Below, piece after piece: positions 46,573 to 57,601 of a stretch of 64,000 nt of DNA. The stretch is from Phyllobacterium pellucidum (GTDB taxonomy: Bacteria; Pseudomonadota; Alphaproteobacteria; Rhizobiales; Rhizobiaceae): contig NZ_JABUMX010000003.1 in NCBI RefSeq assembly GCF_013327855.1, forward strand, positions 496,001 through 560,000, written 5' to 3'. Made by a program: the position numbers and the translations under genes. Under the pieces are notes generated by a model. That model ran no database searches. It worked only from the letters and a program-made list of their open reading frames with translations, and was not told the DNA's origin. The stretch's first letter is position 1. The number at the start of each line of letters is the position of its first letter.

Positions 46573-46679
46573 AAACCGCCCGGCAGGGCATGCCGTGGCG
46601 GTTTTGTATGCTTTCAGGCTTTGGTCGGCCTGAAGTGGAAAAACAGGAGCCGCCGTTTCATGGAAACACAAGGGCTCCT
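46573..46679 (+). promoter_or_regulatory. Three-hairpin leader of rpmI-rplT
   Basis: Three consecutive inverted repeats precede rpmI. Hairpin 1: AAACCGCC (46573-46580) with GGCGGTTT (46597-46604), an inner CGGC/GCCG, followed by TGT. Hairpin 2: TTCAGGC (46613-46619) with GCCTGAA (46628-46634). Hairpin 3: AGGAGCC (46645-46651) with GGCTCCT (46673-46679), an inner GTTTC/GAAAC. The rpmI ribosome site follows. A feedback leader bound by L20 is plausible. Confidence 0.5.
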
Positions 46680-46700
46680 TTAGAAGAATGGAGTAGCAAA

Positions 46701-46901
46701 ATGCCCAAGATGAAGACCAAATCTGCTGCCAAGAAGCGGTTCAAAGTAACCGGGACTGGCAAAGTCAAAGCCGCCGCCGCTGGCAAACGCCATGGCATGA
46801 TCAAACGTTCGAACAAATTCATCCGTGACGCACGTGGCACAATGGTTCTTTCCGATGCCGATGCGAAGATCGTGAAGAAGTTCTTGCCCAACGGCCTCTA
46901 A
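46701..46901 (+). CDS. rpmI: Large ribosomal subunit protein bL35
   Basis: The 66-residue basic protein starts [14 protein letters not shown] with the conserved KSNKFIR-like segment [16 protein letters not shown] lies 7 nt upstream of the ATG. The frame is open upstream to 46590 but that part is the structured leader. rplT follows after 41 bp. Confidence 0.97.
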   Translation: MPKMKTKSAAKKRFKVTGTGKVKAAAAGKRHGMIKRSNKFIRDARGTMVLSDADAKIVKKFLPNGL

Positions 46902-46942
46902 GCCGGGCGCGTTTTTAGTCCTTAAGACAAGGAGATCATATC

Positions 46943-47344
46943 ATGGCACGTGTAAAACGGGGCGTTACGTCCCACGCCAAGCACAAAAAAGTTCTGAAGC
47001 AGGCCGAGGGTTTCCGTGGCCGCCGCAAGAATACGATCCGCACCGCAAAGGCTGCCGTTGACCGTTCGAAGCAGTACGCTTATCGCGACCGCAAGAACAA
47101 GAAGCGCACGTTCCGCGCGCTCTGGACCCAGCGCATCAATGCCGCCGTGCGCGAGCATGGCCTGACCTACAGCCGTTTCATCGACGGCCTGTCGAAGTCG
47201 GGTATCGAAGTCGACCGTAAGGTTCTGTCGGATCTCGCGATCCACGAGCCGGAAGCATTCGGTGCACTCGTCGCATCTGCCAAGAAGGCGCTTGAGTACC
47301 TCAAGAACACCACTCCGAACGCTTTTGAAGGCGCTGTCCACTAA
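46943..47344 (+). CDS. rplT: Large ribosomal subunit protein bL20
   Basis: The 133-residue protein with the basic N-terminal extension ([22 protein letters not shown]) organises 23S rRNA assembly. In E. coli and Bacillus L20 also represses its own operon by binding the leader, which makes the hairpins upstream of rpmI of interest. AAGGAG precedes the ATG. Confidence 0.98.
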   Translation: MARVKRGVTSHAKHKKVLKQAEGFRGRRKNTIRTAKAAVDRSKQYAYRDRKNKKRTFRALWTQRINAAVREHGLTYSRFIDGLSKSGIEVDRKVLSDLAIHEPEAFGALVASAKKALEYLKNTTPNAFEGAVH

Positions 47345-47385
47345 GCCCAGCGCTCCCAAAGCATTTTCGGAAAATTAGACTTGGG

Positions 47386-47418
47386 AAACCCGCGCTGGCT
47401 CGGCTGGCGCGGGTTTTT
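47386..47418 (+). terminator. Terminator after rplT
   Basis: AAACCCGCGC (47386-47395), 11-nt loop, GCGCGGGTTTTT (47407-47418). It lies between rplT and pheS; it might also act as an attenuator for pheS, but I see no Phe-rich leader peptide. Confidence 0.85.
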
Positions 47419-47455
47419 CGATTTTTGTCATTGACGATCAGACAGGTGATGAACG

Positions 47456-48538
47456 ATGGACGACCTGGTAGAACTGGAAAGCGTGCTTGTCGCGCAGATT
47501 GAGGCAGCCAATGACGAAGCGGCCATTGAGGCCGTACGCATTGCTGCACTCGGCAAGAAGGGCTCGATCTCGGAGAAGCTGAAGTCGCTGGGCGCAATGT
47601 CGCCGGAAGAGCGCCAGTTCCAGGGCCCGGCCATCAATGGCCTGAAGAACCGGATCACCGAAGCGCTGACGGCCCGCAAGGCCGCCCTCAAGGATGTGGC
47701 CATCGCTCTTCGTCTCGAAAAGGAAAAGGTCGACATCACGCTGCCGGTCCGCGCCTCTCCGGTCGAGCGCGGCCGCATCCATCCAATCAGCCAGGTCATC
47801 GACGAGATCACGGCAATCTTCGCCGACATGGGCTTCTCCATTGCCGAAGGGCCAGACATCGAGACCGACTATTACAATTTCACAGCGCTGAATTTTCCGG
47901 AAGGCCATCCGGCGCGCGAGATGCACGACACCTTCTTCTTCAATCCGGATGCCAACGGCGAACGGCGTGTGTTGCGCACGCATACGAGCCCGGTTCAGGT
48001 CCGCACCATGGAGAACCAGAAGCCGCCGATTCGCATCGTTATTCCGGGCAAGACCTATCGCATGGATTCCGACGCGACCCATTCGCCGATGTTCCATCAG
48101 GTCGAAGGCCTCGTCATCGACAAGACGGCGAATGTCGCCAACATGAAATGGGTGCTCGAAGAGTTCTGCAAGGCGTTCTTCGAAGTGCCGTCGTTGAAGA
48201 TGCGCTTCCGTCCATCCTATTTCCCGTTTACCGAGCCATCGCTTGAGGTCGACATCCAGTGCGATCGCTCCGGCAAGGAAGTGAAGTTCGGCGAGGGCAA
48301 TGACTGGATGGAGATTCTTGGCTGCGGCATGGTGCATCCGAATGTGCTGCGCGCCGGCGGCCTCGATCCCGATGAGTATCAGGGCTTTGCCTGGGGCATG
48401 GGCATCGATCGCATTGCCATGCTGAAATACGGCATGCCGGATCTGCGCGCTTTCTTCGATGCGGATGTGCGCTGGCTGTCGCATTACGGCTTCCGCCCGC
48501 TCGACATGCCGACCCTATTTGGGGGCCTCAGCGCGTGA
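47456..48538 (+). CDS. pheS: Phenylalanine--tRNA ligase alpha subunit
   Basis: Class II synthetase catalytic subunit. The 360-residue protein has an N-terminal coiled coil (about 1-90), motif 2 ([16 protein letters not shown]) and motif 3 ([13 protein letters not shown]). It pairs with pheT, 86 bp downstream. Confidence 0.98.
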   Translation: MDDLVELESVLVAQIEAANDEAAIEAVRIAALGKKGSISEKLKSLGAMSPEERQFQGPAINGLKNRITEALTARKAALKDVAIALRLEKEKVDITLPVRASPVERGRIHPISQVIDEITAIFADMGFSIAEGPDIETDYYNFTALNFPEGHPAREMHDTFFFNPDANGERRVLRTHTSPVQVRTMENQKPPIRIVIPGKTYRMDSDATHSPMFHQVEGLVIDKTANVANMKWVLEEFCKAFFEVPSLKMRFRPSYFPFTEPSLEVDIQCDRSGKEVKFGEGNDWMEILGCGMVHPNVLRAGGLDPDEYQGFAWGMGIDRIAMLKYGMPDLRAFFDADVRWLSHYGFRPLDMPTLFGGLSA

Positions 48539-48624
48539 GCGGAGCGCTAAAAACCTGTTTCCGGTGCGAGCGGCTTGGCCTTGTCGAAACGCTCCAACGC
48601 TAAAATCTGAAAACGAGTGAAATC

Positions 48625-51033
48625 ATGAAATTCACACTCTCCTGGCTAAAAGACCACCTCGAAACCGATGCGCCGCTCGACAAGATTGTCGAGACCCTGA
48701 CGATGATCGGGCTCGAAGTGGAATCGCTCGACGACAAGGCGGCCTTGAAGCCCTTCGTCATTGCCAAGGTGCTGACTGCGGCCCGCCATCCCGACGCCGA
48801 CAAATTGCAGGTTCTGACCGTCGACACGGGTGACGGCAAACCGCTACAGGTTGTCTGCGGCGCACCCAATGCGCGCGCCGGCTTGATCGGCGCGTTTGCG
48901 TCGCCCGGCACCTATGTCCCGGGCATTGATATTACGCTGTCGGTCGGCAAGATTCGCGGTGTCGAGAGCCATGGCATGATGTGTTCGGAACGCGAATTGC
49001 AGATGTCTGACGAGCACAATGGCATTATTGACCTGCCGGAAGATGCGCCCGTGGGCACCAGCTTTGCCGCCTATGCCGGGCTTGACGATCCTGTCATCGA
49101 GATCAATCTGACGCCCAACCGTCCGGATTGCACCAGTGTTTATGGGATCGCGCGCGACCTGGCTGCCGCCGGGATCGGCAAGCTCAGGCAACAGGCGATA
49201 GCGCCGGTGAAGGGAACGGGCGAGCCACAGGTTGGCGTTTCGCTCGATCTTGACCGCCACCTCTGCCCGGGTTTCGCCTGGCGCACGGTCAGGGGCGTCA
49301 AGAATGGCCATAGTCCGCAATGGCTGCAGCAGCGGCTGATCGCCATTGGCCTGCGGCCGATCAATGCGCTTGTCGATATTACCAACTACCTGACTTTCGA
49401 CCGTGGCCGGCCCCTGCACGTGTTCGACGCCGACAAGGTGAAGGGCGATCTTACTGTTCGCCATGCCAGGGCAGGGGAGGAAATCCTCGGCCTCAATGGC
49501 AAGGAGTACAAGCTCGGCCCGGACAATGTCGTTATCGCCGATGCGGATGGGGTCGAGTCGATCGGCGGCATCATGGGTGGAGAGCATTCCGGCTGCGACG
49601 AGAACACCACCAATGTGGTGATTGAATCGGCCCTCTGGGATGCGATGAACATTGCTCGCACCGGCCGCAATCTCGGCATCATCACCGATGCGCGTTACCG
49701 CTTCGAGCGCGGTGTCGATCCGGAGTTCATGATTCCGGGGCTGGAACTGGCAACGCAGCTTGTGCTCGATTTCTGCGGCGGAACGCCGTCGGGGGCGAAG
49801 GTCGTCGGCTATGAAGGCCACACGCCGAAGGTGGTCCGCTTCCCGCTATCGGACGTCAAGCGTCTGACCGGCATCGAGGTGCCTGCCGCAACCAGTCTCG
49901 ACATCCTTTCGCGCCTGGGTTTCGTGCCACAAGGCACGGGCGAGGCTGTGGACGTGATCGTGCCCTCCTGGCGTCCCGATATCGACGGTAAGGCCGATCT
50001 CGTCGAGGAGGTCATGCGTATTCACGGCGTCGACCTCATCGAGCCGCAAGCGCTGCCGAGCCATGCGACGGTCAATGGCAAGATTCTGACAACCCTGCAG
50101 ATCCGCACCCGCCACGCCCGCCGGGCATTGGCAACGCGGGGCATGATGGAAGCTGTCACCTGGTCGTTCATTTCCGAAACGGCGGCCAAGGCATTTGGTG
50201 GCGGCCAGCCACAATTGAAGCTCGCCAATCCGATCGCTTCCGATATGTCGGACATGCGCCCCTCCCTGCTGCCCGGCCTGCTTGCTGCCGCCCAGCGCAA
50301 TGCCGATCGCGGCTTTAGCGATCTTGCCCTGTTCGAGGTTTCCGGAACCTATGAGGGCGACACACCGGAAGCGCAGCGGCGCGTTGCCGCTGGCGTTCGC
50401 CGTGGCACCGCCCGTCTCGACGGCTCAGGCCGCCATTGGTCGGGCAATGCCGCGCCCGTTGGCGTTTTCGACGCCAAGGCCGATGCCCTCGCCGTGCTCG
50501 AGGCTTGCGGCGCGCCGGTGGACAAGCTGCAGGTCGAATACGGTGCTCCCGGCTGGTATCATCCCGGACGGTCGGGGGTGATCAAGCTTGGTCCCAAAGT
50601 GGTGCTCGGCACCTTTGGCGAGTTCCATCCGAAGACTCTGGAGACGCTCGATGTCGGCGGCACGCTCTGTGGCTTCGAGGTTTTCATCGACGCTATCCCG
50701 GAGCCGAAGCAGAAGGCGACGCGTACCAAGCCTGCGCTTAACCTGTCCGATTTCCAGGCGCTTCGCCGCGACTTTGCGTTCATCGTCGACAAGGGCGTTG
50801 AAGCTGGCACAATCGTCAAGGCCGCTCTCAACGGCGACAAGAAGCTGGTGACAGGCGTTCAGGTCTTCGACGTGTTCGAAGGCGCATCGCTCGGCCAAGA
50901 CAAGAAGTCCGTGGCGATCGAGGTGGCGATCCAGCCGCAGGAGCGCACGCTGAACGACGAAGATTTGGAGGCGCTTTCGAAGCGGATTGTCGAGAATGTC
51001 GCCAAGCAGACCGGGGGCGTATTGCGGGGATAA
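48625..51033 (+). CDS. pheT: Phenylalanine--tRNA ligase beta subunit
   Basis: The 802-residue beta subunit has an N-terminal EMAP/tRNA-binding domain (about 40-150, [12 protein letters not shown] and [10 protein letters not shown]), B3/B4 editing domain, B5 DNA-binding-like domain and a C-terminal ferredoxin-fold anticodon-binding domain. Length is normal. A short stem (CCTCGGG / CCCGAGG at 51094-51114) lies downstream without a U-run. Confidence 0.98.
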   Translation: MKFTLSWLKDHLETDAPLDKIVETLTMIGLEVESLDDKAALKPFVIAKVLTAARHPDADKLQVLTVDTGDGKPLQVVCGAPNARAGLIGAFASPGTYVPGIDITLSVGKIRGVESHGMMCSERELQMSDEHNGIIDLPEDAPVGTSFAAYAGLDDPVIEINLTPNRPDCTSVYGIARDLAAAGIGKLRQQAIAPVKGTGEPQVGVSLDLDRHLCPGFAWRTVRGVKNGHSPQWLQQRLIAIGLRPINALVDITNYLTFDRGRPLHVFDADKVKGDLTVRHARAGEEILGLNGKEYKLGPDNVVIADADGVESIGGIMGGEHSGCDENTTNVVIESALWDAMNIARTGRNLGIITDARYRFERGVDPEFMIPGLELATQLVLDFCGGTPSGAKVVGYEGHTPKVVRFPLSDVKRLTGIEVPAATSLDILSRLGFVPQGTGEAVDVIVPSWRPDIDGKADLVEEVMRIHGVDLIEPQALPSHATVNGKILTTLQIRTRHARRALATRGMMEAVTWSFISETAAKAFGGGQPQLKLANPIASDMSDMRPSLLPGLLAAAQRNADRGFSDLALFEVSGTYEGDTPEAQRRVAAGVRRGTARLDGSGRHWSGNAAPVGVFDAKADALAVLEACGAPVDKLQVEYGAPGWYHPGRSGVIKLGPKVVLGTFGEFHPKTLETLDVGGTLCGFEVFIDAIPEPKQKATRTKPALNLSDFQALRRDFAFIVDKGVEAGTIVKAALNGDKKLVTGVQVFDVFEGASLGQDKKSVAIEVAIQPQERTLNDEDLEALSKRIVENVAKQTGGVLRG

Positions 51034-51164
51034 CCCCCTTCCCGGACCACGTCTTTTCACTGCTATCGCGGGTCATTTGCGATCCGCCTGGGTCCTCGGG
51101 ACAAAAGCCCGAGGATAATGGGAGGTTCTATAAGGCGAAAGAAGAAGCACAGGCGAACGTTGCC

Positions 51165-51977
51165 TTACTTCTGAATGACCTTCCAGTTCTTGTAGAATAC
51201 CGAATTGCTGCCCTTTAGGACGACACCCATGAAGGCGACGACGGCGGCGAAGAATCCCGGTACGTAGGACGGGCGCAGGATATCGACGAAGAGGCAATAG
51301 CGCGTCTGGTCGGTCTGGTTCACTGACTGGTGCATCAGCGTATCATCGAAGATGAAGAGCTTGTCGTCCTTCCAGTAACTGGTGGTGTCGCCGCACCAGA
51401 TATAGGCCGAGCGGTCATTCATGTCGTTGATATTGTAGAGGACGCGGATCGTTGCGCGCATCGGCCCGAAGTGCTTCGACGTCGAATTCTTCTTGTTGAA
51501 GACCGAAACCCCGATCGTCTTCACGAAGTTGTACTTCTCGTAGAACGAAGGCACGTTGGCGAAGCTTGGCTGATCCTTGCCGTACCATTTGAAGAAGAAC
51601 ATGCTGCGCGATTGCTGCTCGGCGCGCTGCTGCAACTGGCCGACGATATTCTCCTTCTGAGTCGCCGTAATCAGGCGCTTCACCTCCGCCTGATAGTCGG
51701 AAGGCAGGTCCTGCAGGCGGTAAACGCCCTTGTTGATATAAGGGAGCGAGAGAAGGTCGAGAATGATATTCAGCGGCGAAAGAACCCAGGTGAAAATGCC
51801 GTTGCCGAAGAAATACTGCTCGATCACCTGCAAGTTGAGATTCTTGTTGCGCGACAAATCATAGATGCCGCAGATCAGATAGAAGATCACCAGATAGGGT
51901 ACGAACCAGGCGATAATTGCCAGTACAACCAATCCGATACCCCAGCGCCTAAGCGACTTTTTCGTTGCTTTTTCCAT
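51165..51977 (-). CDS. LpxO-like aspartyl/asparaginyl beta-hydroxylase family dioxygenase
   Basis: The 270-residue membrane-associated Fe(II)/2-oxoglutarate dioxygenase has hydrophobic segments near both ends (about 12-35, and FFAAVVAFMGVVL near 245). The core motif SKHFGPMRATIRV supplies the first metal His and FIFDDTLMHQSVNQ the second, with the 2-oxoglutarate Arg in TRYCLFVDILRP. LpxO 2-hydroxylates lipid A acyl chains; that substrate is inferred. I chose the ATG at 51977; MALNW seven codons upstream is an alternative. Confidence 0.82.
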   Translation of the reverse strand: MEKATKKSLRRWGIGLVVLAIIAWFVPYLVIFYLICGIYDLSRNKNLNLQVIEQYFFGNGIFTWVLSPLNIILDLLSLPYINKGVYRLQDLPSDYQAEVKRLITATQKENIVGQLQQRAEQQSRSMFFFKWYGKDQPSFANVPSFYEKYNFVKTIGVSVFNKKNSTSKHFGPMRATIRVLYNINDMNDRSAYIWCGDTTSYWKDDKLFIFDDTLMHQSVNQTDQTRYCLFVDILRPSYVPGFFAAVVAFMGVVLKGSNSVFYKNWKVIQK

Positions 51978-52172
51978 GATGTTCCAGTTGAGCGCCATTA
52001 TAGATTGGCCAACGGCGCGGCTTGTTGAGACAAATCGATCCTGCGCGATATACAACCGCCGACGCATTTTTAAAAGTGGCGAACGGCGGTCAGGTATAGG
52101 CACCGGGGGTCGGCAGTCTGTCAAGCCTCTGGAAGGAATGGCAGGGCGCCCGGAAACGCCCTGCGGTTGCAA

Positions 52173-53168
<996 letters not shown>

Positions 53169-53219
53169 CACTGATCTCCTTGTCTCGTGTGGTGAGTCGA
53201 AGATAAGGCCTGTCGGAGT

Positions 53220-53258
53220 GTTCGATAATTCCTTGTCGGTGGCACAGCTTGTTCGATA
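53220..53258. promoter_or_regulatory. Direct repeats between aldo/keto reductase and LysR genes
   Basis: GTTCGATA occurs at 53220-53227 and 53251-53258, 31 bp apart (three helical turns), each preceded by a TGTCGG-containing stretch. The pattern fits tandem binding of a LysR-type tetramer in a divergent promoter. Confidence 0.35.
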
Positions 53259-53268
53259 TGGTAGATCA

Positions 53269-54159
53269 ATGGAACGATCCCGCCTGCCGCAACTTGCCGT
53301 TTTCGCCAGCGTCGCCGCTTGCGGCGGTTTTCGCGGTGCAGCCAAGGAACTCGGCATAGCGCCATCCGCAGTAAGCCATGCCATCTCCAGTCTCGAACAG
53401 GCCCTGGGCGTCAGGTTGCTGGCTCGCACCACGCGCAGCGTCACCGTCACCGAGGAAGGCGCGCTGCTGTTGAAGCGGCTGCGCCCGGCGCTCGGCGAGA
53501 TCGACCTCGCGTTCGATGCGGTCAAGGAAGCGAATAATCGCGTTGCCGGCAATCTGCGCCTCAGTGTTCCGCCCTTCGCGGCCCACTGGCTGCTTGCGCC
53601 GCGGCTCGCCGCCTTCAGCGCGGCCTATCCCGGTGTCACGCTGGAACTCAGGGTCGAGGAACCGTTCAATGATATAGTCGCCGCTGGACTTGATGCCGGC
53701 ATGCGCCTCGGCGAAAGCCTCGAGCCCGACATGATCGCCGTACCGCTGAGCGGTCCGATCCATGCCAATATCGTCGGCACCCCTGCCTACCTCGATGCGC
53801 ACCCGTTGCCGTTGCATCCGCGCGATCTTGTCGCGCATCGCTGTATCCGTCGTCGCTTTGCCAGCGGTCAGGTCTATCGCTGGGAGTTTGAAAAGGATGG
53901 CGAGGAGATCGTCATCGATGTGAACGGCCCATTGGTCCTTGGCGATGACGGCCTGGTTATCGCCGCCGCTCTTGGCGGTGCAGGGCTCGCCTTTCTCCTC
54001 CAGCATATGGCGCAGGATGCGATTGCCGACGGTCGGCTGCGCTGCGTCCTTGAAGATTGGTGCGCGCCATTTCCGGGCGTCTATCTTTACTATCCGAGCC
54101 GCCGGCAAATGCGCCCGGCGCTGCGCGCTTTCATTGATTTCTTCCGCTTTACGACCTAG
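53269..54159 (+). CDS. LysR family transcriptional regulator
   Basis: The 296-residue protein has an N-terminal winged HTH (about 1-60: [20 protein letters not shown], then [15 protein letters not shown]) and a LysR effector-binding domain ending in a typical DFFRFTT tail. It belongs to the group often found divergent to aldo/keto reductases and other oxidoreductases. The ATG at 53269 begins the HTH; a longer open frame to 53104 overlaps the reductase gene. The effector is unknown. Confidence 0.94.
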   Translation: MERSRLPQLAVFASVAACGGFRGAAKELGIAPSAVSHAISSLEQALGVRLLARTTRSVTVTEEGALLLKRLRPALGEIDLAFDAVKEANNRVAGNLRLSVPPFAAHWLLAPRLAAFSAAYPGVTLELRVEEPFNDIVAAGLDAGMRLGESLEPDMIAVPLSGPIHANIVGTPAYLDAHPLPLHPRDLVAHRCIRRRFASGQVYRWEFEKDGEEIVIDVNGPLVLGDDGLVIAAALGGAGLAFLLQHMAQDAIADGRLRCVLEDWCAPFPGVYLYYPSRRQMRPALRAFIDFFRFTT

Positions 54160-54196
54160 AGCAGTGCTTCCATTCGCCGAAACAGGAGAAGCCGTC

Positions 54197-55183
54197 ATGT
54201 TCCGCTGGGGTGTTTTATCAACTGCCAAGATCGGAGTGACAGCCGTCATTCCGGCAATTTGCGACGCGGAAAACGGTGTACTCGCCGGGATTGCCAGCCG
54301 CGATCTTGCCAGGGCGCGCGCGGTTGCCGATCGTTTTGGCGCGCCACATGCATTCGGCTCCTATGAGGATATGCTCGCGTCCAGCGAAATCGACGGCGTT
54401 TATATCCCACTGCCGACGTCCCAGCACGTCGAATGGTCGCTGAAAGCCGCCGAGGCCGGCAAGCACGTCCTGTGTGAGAAGCCCATTTCGCTCAATGCCG
54501 GTGAAATCGATGCGCTGCTGGCCGCGCGCGACAAGAATGCCGTTTTGATTTCGGAGGCCTTCATGGTCACCTATCATCCGCAATGGCTGAAGGTGCGAGA
54601 GCTTGTCGCCGACGGCGCCATCGGTACGCTGCGCCAGGTGCAGGCGGCATTCACCTATTTCAACAAGGACGCCAACAATATGCGCAATCAGGTGTCGCTC
54701 GGCGGCGGCGCCCTGCCCGATATCGGCGTCTATCCGACGGTCGCGACCCGATTCGTTACCGGCAAGGAGCCCTTGCGTGTCGCCGCGAGCGTCGAGCGCG
54801 ATCCCGAATTCGGCACCGATCGCTATGCCAGCGTCCGGGCCGATTTTGACGGGTTCGAACTCACTTTCTACGTCGCCACGCAACTCGCCGCCCGTCAGTC
54901 GATCGTATTCCACGGCGACAAGGGGTTTATCGAGGTCCTGGCGCCGTTCAACACCGGCAAATACGATCATGCCAAGATCACGCTGGATAATGCCAACCAT
55001 AGCAGCGCGACCGAGTTCAACTTCAGCGATGTGAACCACTACCGTCTGGAGGTCGAGGCCTTCGCCCGCGCCGCCAAGGGTGAGAAGGCCCAAATCTTCA
55101 CGCTGGAGGATTCGGTGCGCAACCAGAAGCTCATCGATGCGATCTATCGCGCCGATAAGAGCGGGGCCTGGGAAACGGTTTAA
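54197..55183 (+). CDS. Gfo/Idh/MocA family oxidoreductase
   Basis: The 328-residue NAD(P)-dependent dehydrogenase starts [13 protein letters not shown] after AGGAG. The Rossmann domain holds the family motif [11 protein letters not shown] (Lys in EKP, about residue 95) and the C-terminal domain the [12 protein letters not shown] loop with a candidate catalytic Asp. The substrate is probably a sugar or inositol derivative. Fragments of this gene (about residues 44-55 and the last nine residues) recur at 57876-57938 as part of a duplication scar. Confidence 0.92.
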   Translation: MFRWGVLSTAKIGVTAVIPAICDAENGVLAGIASRDLARARAVADRFGAPHAFGSYEDMLASSEIDGVYIPLPTSQHVEWSLKAAEAGKHVLCEKPISLNAGEIDALLAARDKNAVLISEAFMVTYHPQWLKVRELVADGAIGTLRQVQAAFTYFNKDANNMRNQVSLGGGALPDIGVYPTVATRFVTGKEPLRVAASVERDPEFGTDRYASVRADFDGFELTFYVATQLAARQSIVFHGDKGFIEVLAPFNTGKYDHAKITLDNANHSSATEFNFSDVNHYRLEVEAFARAAKGEKAQIFTLEDSVRNQKLIDAIYRADKSGAWETV

Positions 55184-55202
55184 GATTTTGGCGACTTTCA
55201 AT

Positions 55203-55231
55203 AAAAAACCGGCGGTCTCTCCGCCGGTTTT
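55203..55231. terminator. Bidirectional terminator after the Gfo/Idh/MocA gene
   Basis: AAAACCGGCGG (55205-55215), loop TCTCT, CCGCCGGTTTT (55221-55231), with A-run before and T-run after. It is duplicated at 57956-57983. Confidence 0.9.
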
Positions 55232-55260
55232 CATCTTTGCTTGCCGCTTGGGCCCGCGTT

Positions 55261-57480
55261 CTAATTTTTTGAGGCAACGGTCGTTGCTGGTTGCGCCATG
55301 TAGAACGCGTCCAGCTCTTTCTTCATCGGTCCCCGCGCCGCCTCCGTATAGTACGTCATGTGCCCACCCTCGAATAGTTTCACGGGTATGATTTTGTCGA
55401 GCTTGGCCTGTTTCAACGTTGACTCGCTACCGAAAAAAGGCGTCGACATGTCGTAGTAGCCATGAAGCACCAGCATCTTCAATTTGGGGTCGTGCGTGAG
55501 CGCCTGCGTTATTTCGACCACGCCGCCCGGGTTGCGTTTCATATTAAATTTACAGCCGCAATTTGTGAGGTATTTACCCTCGGTAAAATAATTGAGATAT
55601 GTCGGCAATCTCGAACTGATGTGGTCGCCGAAAATCGTCTCTTCAAAGAGGTTAACGTCATAGTCATCCGCTTTCAACCGCGTGTCGTAGACCCCGCTGC
55701 CGAACCCAGGTACTTTGATGGATATATCGCCGTACTTCGTGAACGCTTCATCTGCCGTCATCGAAGGATCGCCAAAAATATTCCGCAGTTCGGTCAGTGT
55801 TGACTCCACCAAAGCAAGTACCTCAGGCGTCTTTGGCTTGTAGGCCAGCGGCTTGCCGCTCTTTCCTCCAGTTCCAGGTTCTTGAACCTTTTCGTTGTAC
55901 TTCACATATGTAGGCGCGAAGCGTTCCTCGGAGAATTTGCGCAGATAGTCGGCATATTCTTCCAGGGTGCGTTTGCCGCGCCAGCTCTTCGCTGGACCCA
56001 GCAAATAATCGACCGTAAAGGCTCTGGTTGGTAAGGTTAGATAGCATCCACCGGACAAATTGAACAGGTAGCATGAACTCCCGTTCAGAAGCGGCGAGTT
56101 GAAGACCAGGCCCGTGAGCACCTTTGTCGGTCTGCCGGAAGGATCAGGCTCGTAAAGACTGATGCCAGCGTCTTCCATGAGCGCGCTGGCAAAGGCGATG
56201 CGCGAACCGCCCCAGGATTCGCCGTACAGATATTTGGGCGAACTCTGCCGGCTGTTCGTGTTGACGTAGCGTGCTACAAAGTCCCGAACTATAGCTGCGT
56301 CCGTGTCGGCGACGTAGAATTCTTCATTCTTGTGCGGCGCGATTGCTTTGGATAGCCCCGTGCCGACAGGGTCGACAAAGACAAGATCCGTATGGTCGAG
56401 CAGTGTCTCTGCATTGTCGATAAGCGGAAATTTCAGGTCCTTGGCAAGTTTTGGAATATTGGGCGTGTCTACTTTAAGGCGTTGCGGGGCCCATGAAGCA
56501 GTATGCAAATACACAGAGGAAGAACCGGGCCCACCGTTGAAGAAAAAAGTGACAGGGCGGTTTTCAGGAGGCAGGTCGTCCCGCGTATAGGACATATAGA
56601 AAATCGCCGCCTTCGCGTCTTTCTTGTCTGGGTTTTTGGGGTCCTTCGGCGCATAGGCGATATAGTGACCGGCCTTGGCGGTAAACCAGACCGTCTTGCC
56701 ATCGATCGTCATCGAGTGACGCATCGAGGATGGCGTTTCGTCGACCGGCGCCGTCGCGGTCGCAGGATGGTCCTTTTGATGGAATGCATAGTCCGCCGGA
56801 GCAATCAGCGCATAAGCCTCTTCGTCAAGCCCCGCTTCTTTCAGGACGCTTGCGGCCTCGTAGGGCTTGCCCGCCTTCATCAATTCTGCGGCCTGCAGCC
56901 GGGCGGTGGCGCCGGGATCGACAGTTACGGACGGGGGAACCGGCTGCACCGGTTCGGTGACTTCAGGCACCACCTCTACAGCCGTTTCCGGCGCCACCGC
57001 TTTAGATACTTCCGGCGCCCCTGCTCTAGGGGCTGACAGCACACCCGCTCGCGTGGCGTCCGGCGTCCCCCTTCCAGTGGCTTCCGGCGCCACCACTTTA
57101 GTTGTTTCCGGGGCTCGCGTTGAAGTGGCTTGCGGAACACCCCTTCCAGTTGCTTCCAGCTCCACCGCTTTCGTTGTTTCCGGTGCCACTGCTTTACTCG
57201 TTTCCGGCTCCACCGCTACAGTTGTTTCGGGGACCGCCGCAACGGTTGTTTCCGGCGTTGCTTTAGTTGTTTCCGGGACCGCCGCTACAGCTGTTTCCGG
57301 CACCACCATGATAGTGGTTGCCGCCGCACCCGCTTCAGCGGTTTCTGGAGGCGATGCCTCAAAGGTTCCAGCCGAGGATACTTCGGCGGGAAGCGCTGCA
57401 CCTGCCGGGGCCGGGTTATGGGAATTGTCGCAGGCAGCGAGGGCTAAAAGTGGAAAAAGGTAAAGTATTTTTAGGTTCAT
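55261..57480 (-). CDS. S10 serine carboxypeptidase-like lipoprotein with PETT repeats (paralogue 1)
   Basis: The 739-residue predicted lipoprotein has signal and lipobox LLALAAC (Cys17). Residues about 59-173 are a Pro/Glu/Thr/Val-rich imperfect repeat of PETT(K/V)AV type, followed by an S10-like alpha/beta hydrolase domain (about 235-735). The nucleophile is Ser422 in LYGESWGGSR, with Asp in LHGYYDMSTP and His in FEGGHMTYY. FFFNGGPGSSS is the S10 oxyanion region. Anchoring at the cell envelope and carboxypeptidase activity are inferred. AGGGG precedes the ATG. The paralogue is at 58011-59921. Confidence 0.85.
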   Translation of the reverse strand: MNLKILYLFPLLALAACDNSHNPAPAGAALPAEVSSAGTFEASPPETAEAGAAATTIMVVPETAVAAVPETTKATPETTVAAVPETTVAVEPETSKAVAPETTKAVELEATGRGVPQATSTRAPETTKVVAPEATGRGTPDATRAGVLSAPRAGAPEVSKAVAPETAVEVVPEVTEPVQPVPPSVTVDPGATARLQAAELMKAGKPYEAASVLKEAGLDEEAYALIAPADYAFHQKDHPATATAPVDETPSSMRHSMTIDGKTVWFTAKAGHYIAYAPKDPKNPDKKDAKAAIFYMSYTRDDLPPENRPVTFFFNGGPGSSSVYLHTASWAPQRLKVDTPNIPKLAKDLKFPLIDNAETLLDHTDLVFVDPVGTGLSKAIAPHKNEEFYVADTDAAIVRDFVARYVNTNSRQSSPKYLYGESWGGSRIAFASALMEDAGISLYEPDPSGRPTKVLTGLVFNSPLLNGSSCYLFNLSGGCYLTLPTRAFTVDYLLGPAKSWRGKRTLEEYADYLRKFSEERFAPTYVKYNEKVQEPGTGGKSGKPLAYKPKTPEVLALVESTLTELRNIFGDPSMTADEAFTKYGDISIKVPGFGSGVYDTRLKADDYDVNLFEETIFGDHISSRLPTYLNYFTEGKYLTNCGCKFNMKRNPGGVVEITQALTHDPKLKMLVLHGYYDMSTPFFGSESTLKQAKLDKIIPVKLFEGGHMTYYTEAARGPMKKELDAFYMAQPATTVASKN
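56962..57306 (-). repeat. PETT-type amino-acid repeat array in S10 paralogue 1
   Basis: The array encodes residues about 59-173 with units such as VPETAVAA, VPETTKA, TPETTVAA, VPETTVAV, EPETSKAV, APETTKAV, APETTKVV and APETAVEV, interspersed with degenerated units (LEATGRG, PEATGRG). Units are 21-24 bp. The paralogue has only one similar unit (PPETTEAV), so the array expanded after, or was lost since, the duplication. Confidence 0.85.
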
Positions 57481-57600
57481 TTGAATTCCCCTATGAATGG
57501 GTGAATTCAGCAGATGAAATATGTGATGACAATTCGACCAAAGTCTCGATCTGAATGTTTTTTAGGCAAAAGAGTAAGCTATTTAGGGAAGGTTCTCTAA
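57481..57600. other. Duplicated upstream region of S10 paralogue 1
   Basis: This 120-bp non-coding stretch is a diverged copy of 59922-60036, with shared TTGAATTCCCCTATGAA and ATGTTTTTT blocks. It is the promoter or leader side of the S10 gene; I see no gene in it. Confidence 0.7.
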
Positions 57601-57601
57601 C

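Noticed and set aside
51094..51114. Stem CCTCGGG / CCCGAGG after pheT
   Set aside because: No U-run on either strand, so not listed as a terminator.
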